A DNA stretch of 64,000 bases from Spirosoma oryzicola. Lineage in GTDB: Bacteria > Bacteroidota > Bacteroidia > Cytophagales > Spirosomataceae. Location: assembly GCF_021233055.1 (NCBI RefSeq), contig NZ_CP089538.1, forward strand, positions 1,779,501 through 1,843,500, read 5' to 3'. Both the position numbers and the translations under genes were made by a program. The notes under the pieces are model-generated. The model was not told the origin of the DNA. It made no database searches and saw only the letters and a program-made list of their open reading frames with translations. Shown one piece after another: positions 63,159-64,000 of the stretch (positions within the stretch are counted from its first letter, which is position 1; every line of letters begins with the position of its first letter).

Positions 63159-64000
63159 CTATTCGCCGGGACGATACGTCTTTTCGACATGCTGTTGTAC
63201 CTCTTCGGGATAGAACCAAACATCTTTGAACTGACCCGCGCAGTAGAGCGGAGCCTGATCCGTGAAGTGCTTCATACCCGGTTTGCTGCTTTGGCCGCCC
63301 GTAACGACCGAACGCGCTTTTACTTTCCTGCCGAATTCAACAACCGCAACAAAGCTATTGCCCACGTAACCGTACCGTTTTTTCGTGTTGGGATACGAAC
63401 GAGCACCGAAAGCCGCCAGCGATCCCCAGGCGGAAGGCGTAAAACCAACCGCAATACTTGGCTGCTGATCGTCAAACGTTTCCTGAATTTTTCCGGTCAG
63501 GCGCTGGTATCGGTTAATGTCACCCCAGGGCGTTTTCCAGGTTCCGAAGTCACGCGTCAGATCGGTCAGCACGTCCTTCAGGGCGGTTACTTTCTCCTGT
63601 GGGGAGGTATTGTTGGTGGTGAAGTCGGTGAAGCTTAGATAGTCAAGGCGCTGGTCGGCGGGGACGCGGCTCCGTGCCAGTCGCTGAATCTTCTCACCCC
63701 ACAAGATGGCGAGTGCTGTCCCGACGGAGCCTGTTCCGTAGCTTTTATCCCAGCTCTGCAACAACTGTACGGCTTCCCGCAGATCGCTCGACTGGTTGGC
63801 GGCATCACCCGCAACGGTTTGGTATGCGTTCAGCAGGGGAGGAAGCAAAGCATCGAAAGCGGCCAGATGGGGGTCGTTGGCAGCCGCAATGAGCGTGTCC
63901 AGCGTAAAGACGGATTTCTGGCTTAACACACGAACGGCATTGATACCCCGGTAGTTTTCGGCGTCGGGAGCCATGTACGTCGGGTATGTTGCCTTGTCGG
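63159..64000 (-). CDS. Penicillin-acylase-family (S45) protein, 3' part only
   Basis: The C-terminal about 280 residues of an S45-type acylase; the frame is open through the window edge at 64000 (codons up to 63998 read DKATYPTYM before MAPDAENYRG). The segment ends in VWFYPEEVQQHVEKTYRPGE, a typical end of this family, and contains WKTPWGDINRYQRLTGK and GFTPSAWGSLAAFGARSY. The catalytic Ser/Thr/Cys that starts the beta chain lies outside. These periplasmic enzymes hydrolyse amides such as acyl-homoserine lactones or beta-lactam side chains. It lies 144 nt upstream of the lipocalin-like gene and may be cotranscribed. Confidence 0.87.
   Translation of the reverse strand, partial: DKATYPTYMAPDAENYRGINAVRVLSQKSVFTLDTLIAAANDPHLAAFDALLPPLLNAYQTVAGDAANQSSDLREAVQLLQSWDKSYGTGSVGTALAILWGEKIQRLARSRVPADQRLDYLSFTDFTTNNTSPQEKVTALKDVLTDLTRDFGTWKTPWGDINRYQRLTGKIQETFDDQQPSIAVGFTPSAWGSLAAFGARSYPNTKKRYGYVGNSFVAVVEFGRKVKARSVVTGGQSSKPGMKHFTDQAPLYCAGQFKDVWFYPEEVQQHVEKTYRPGE

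Noticed and set aside
1..64000. tRNA, rRNA, prophage or integrative element
   Set aside because: No tRNA cloverleaf, rRNA segment, integrase or phage structural gene was found on reading both strands.

Overview
The window looks like chromosomal DNA of a Bacteroidota member of the order Cytophagales, most like Spirosoma or a close relative; this rests on family content, not on a search. Pointers are TonB-dependent receptors with carboxypeptidase-regulatory N-termini, a type IX secretion (T9SS) C-terminal sorting domain, DUF4270/DUF4907/Kelch lipoproteins, a LytS/LytTR two-component pair, GH97 and GH29 enzymes, the panC / glycogen-synthase-like / glmS neighbourhood, and promoters of the Bacteroidota type (TAnnTTTG). 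I saw no rRNA, tRNA, CRISPR, prophage, transposase or plasmid genes.

Layout. 1-6.2 kb (minus strand): a small hypothetical gene, an outer-membrane beta-barrel receptor broken by a one-base frameshift, and a tight Kelch -> DUF4907 -> DUF4270 lipoprotein operon. 6.4-20.2 kb: S41 protease, LytS/LytTR pair, S9 + M1 peptidase operon, YbjQ, a large alpha/beta hydrolase, alpha-L-fucosidase, a lipocalin-like lipoprotein and a SMUG2-type DNA glycosylase. 20.2-28.8 kb: SMP-30 / FAD-NAD(P) protein / AEC transporter cluster, a vWA protein, a siderophore-type TonB receptor with a candidate operator, and pyrB. 28.8-36.9 kb: sulfatase + M28 peptidase, GH13, Maf, GNAT and an outer-membrane barrel protein. 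36.9-43.9 kb: MarR + YceI, an orphan HsdR-N-like nuclease domain, AMP nucleosidase, a TPR protein, Hsp20, a divergent TrpF and an MFS exporter. 44-53.7 kb: a second SMP-30-like protein, argH, PNPOx-family protein + GH97, MFS, DUF1345, a 59-aa gene on the opposite strand, SpmA-SpmB fusion and a VanX-like dipeptidase. 53.9-64 kb: an 1102-aa secreted nuclease with lamin-tail, CBM3-like and T9SS domains, panC, a degenerate glycogen-synthase-like protein, glmS, a GIN-domain lipoprotein, cupin, lipocalin-like protein and the 3' part of a penicillin-acylase-family gene.

Most of the window is housekeeping plus envelope and nutrient-scavenging functions: extracellular peptidases, glycosidases, a sulfatase and outer-membrane receptors. 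Transcription units are short; most convergent pairs are separated by strong hairpin terminators. The least explained material is intergenic: two families of long palindromes. One (14451-14508 and 27758-27821) has an identical inner core with different but perfectly symmetric outer arms. The other (31436-31605 and 45017-45118) is MITE-like with a conserved TGTCTAA flank. Other points of interest are the nuclease-CBM3-T9SS fusion, two apparently leaderless genes, and the shared-stop small gene at 51423-51602.
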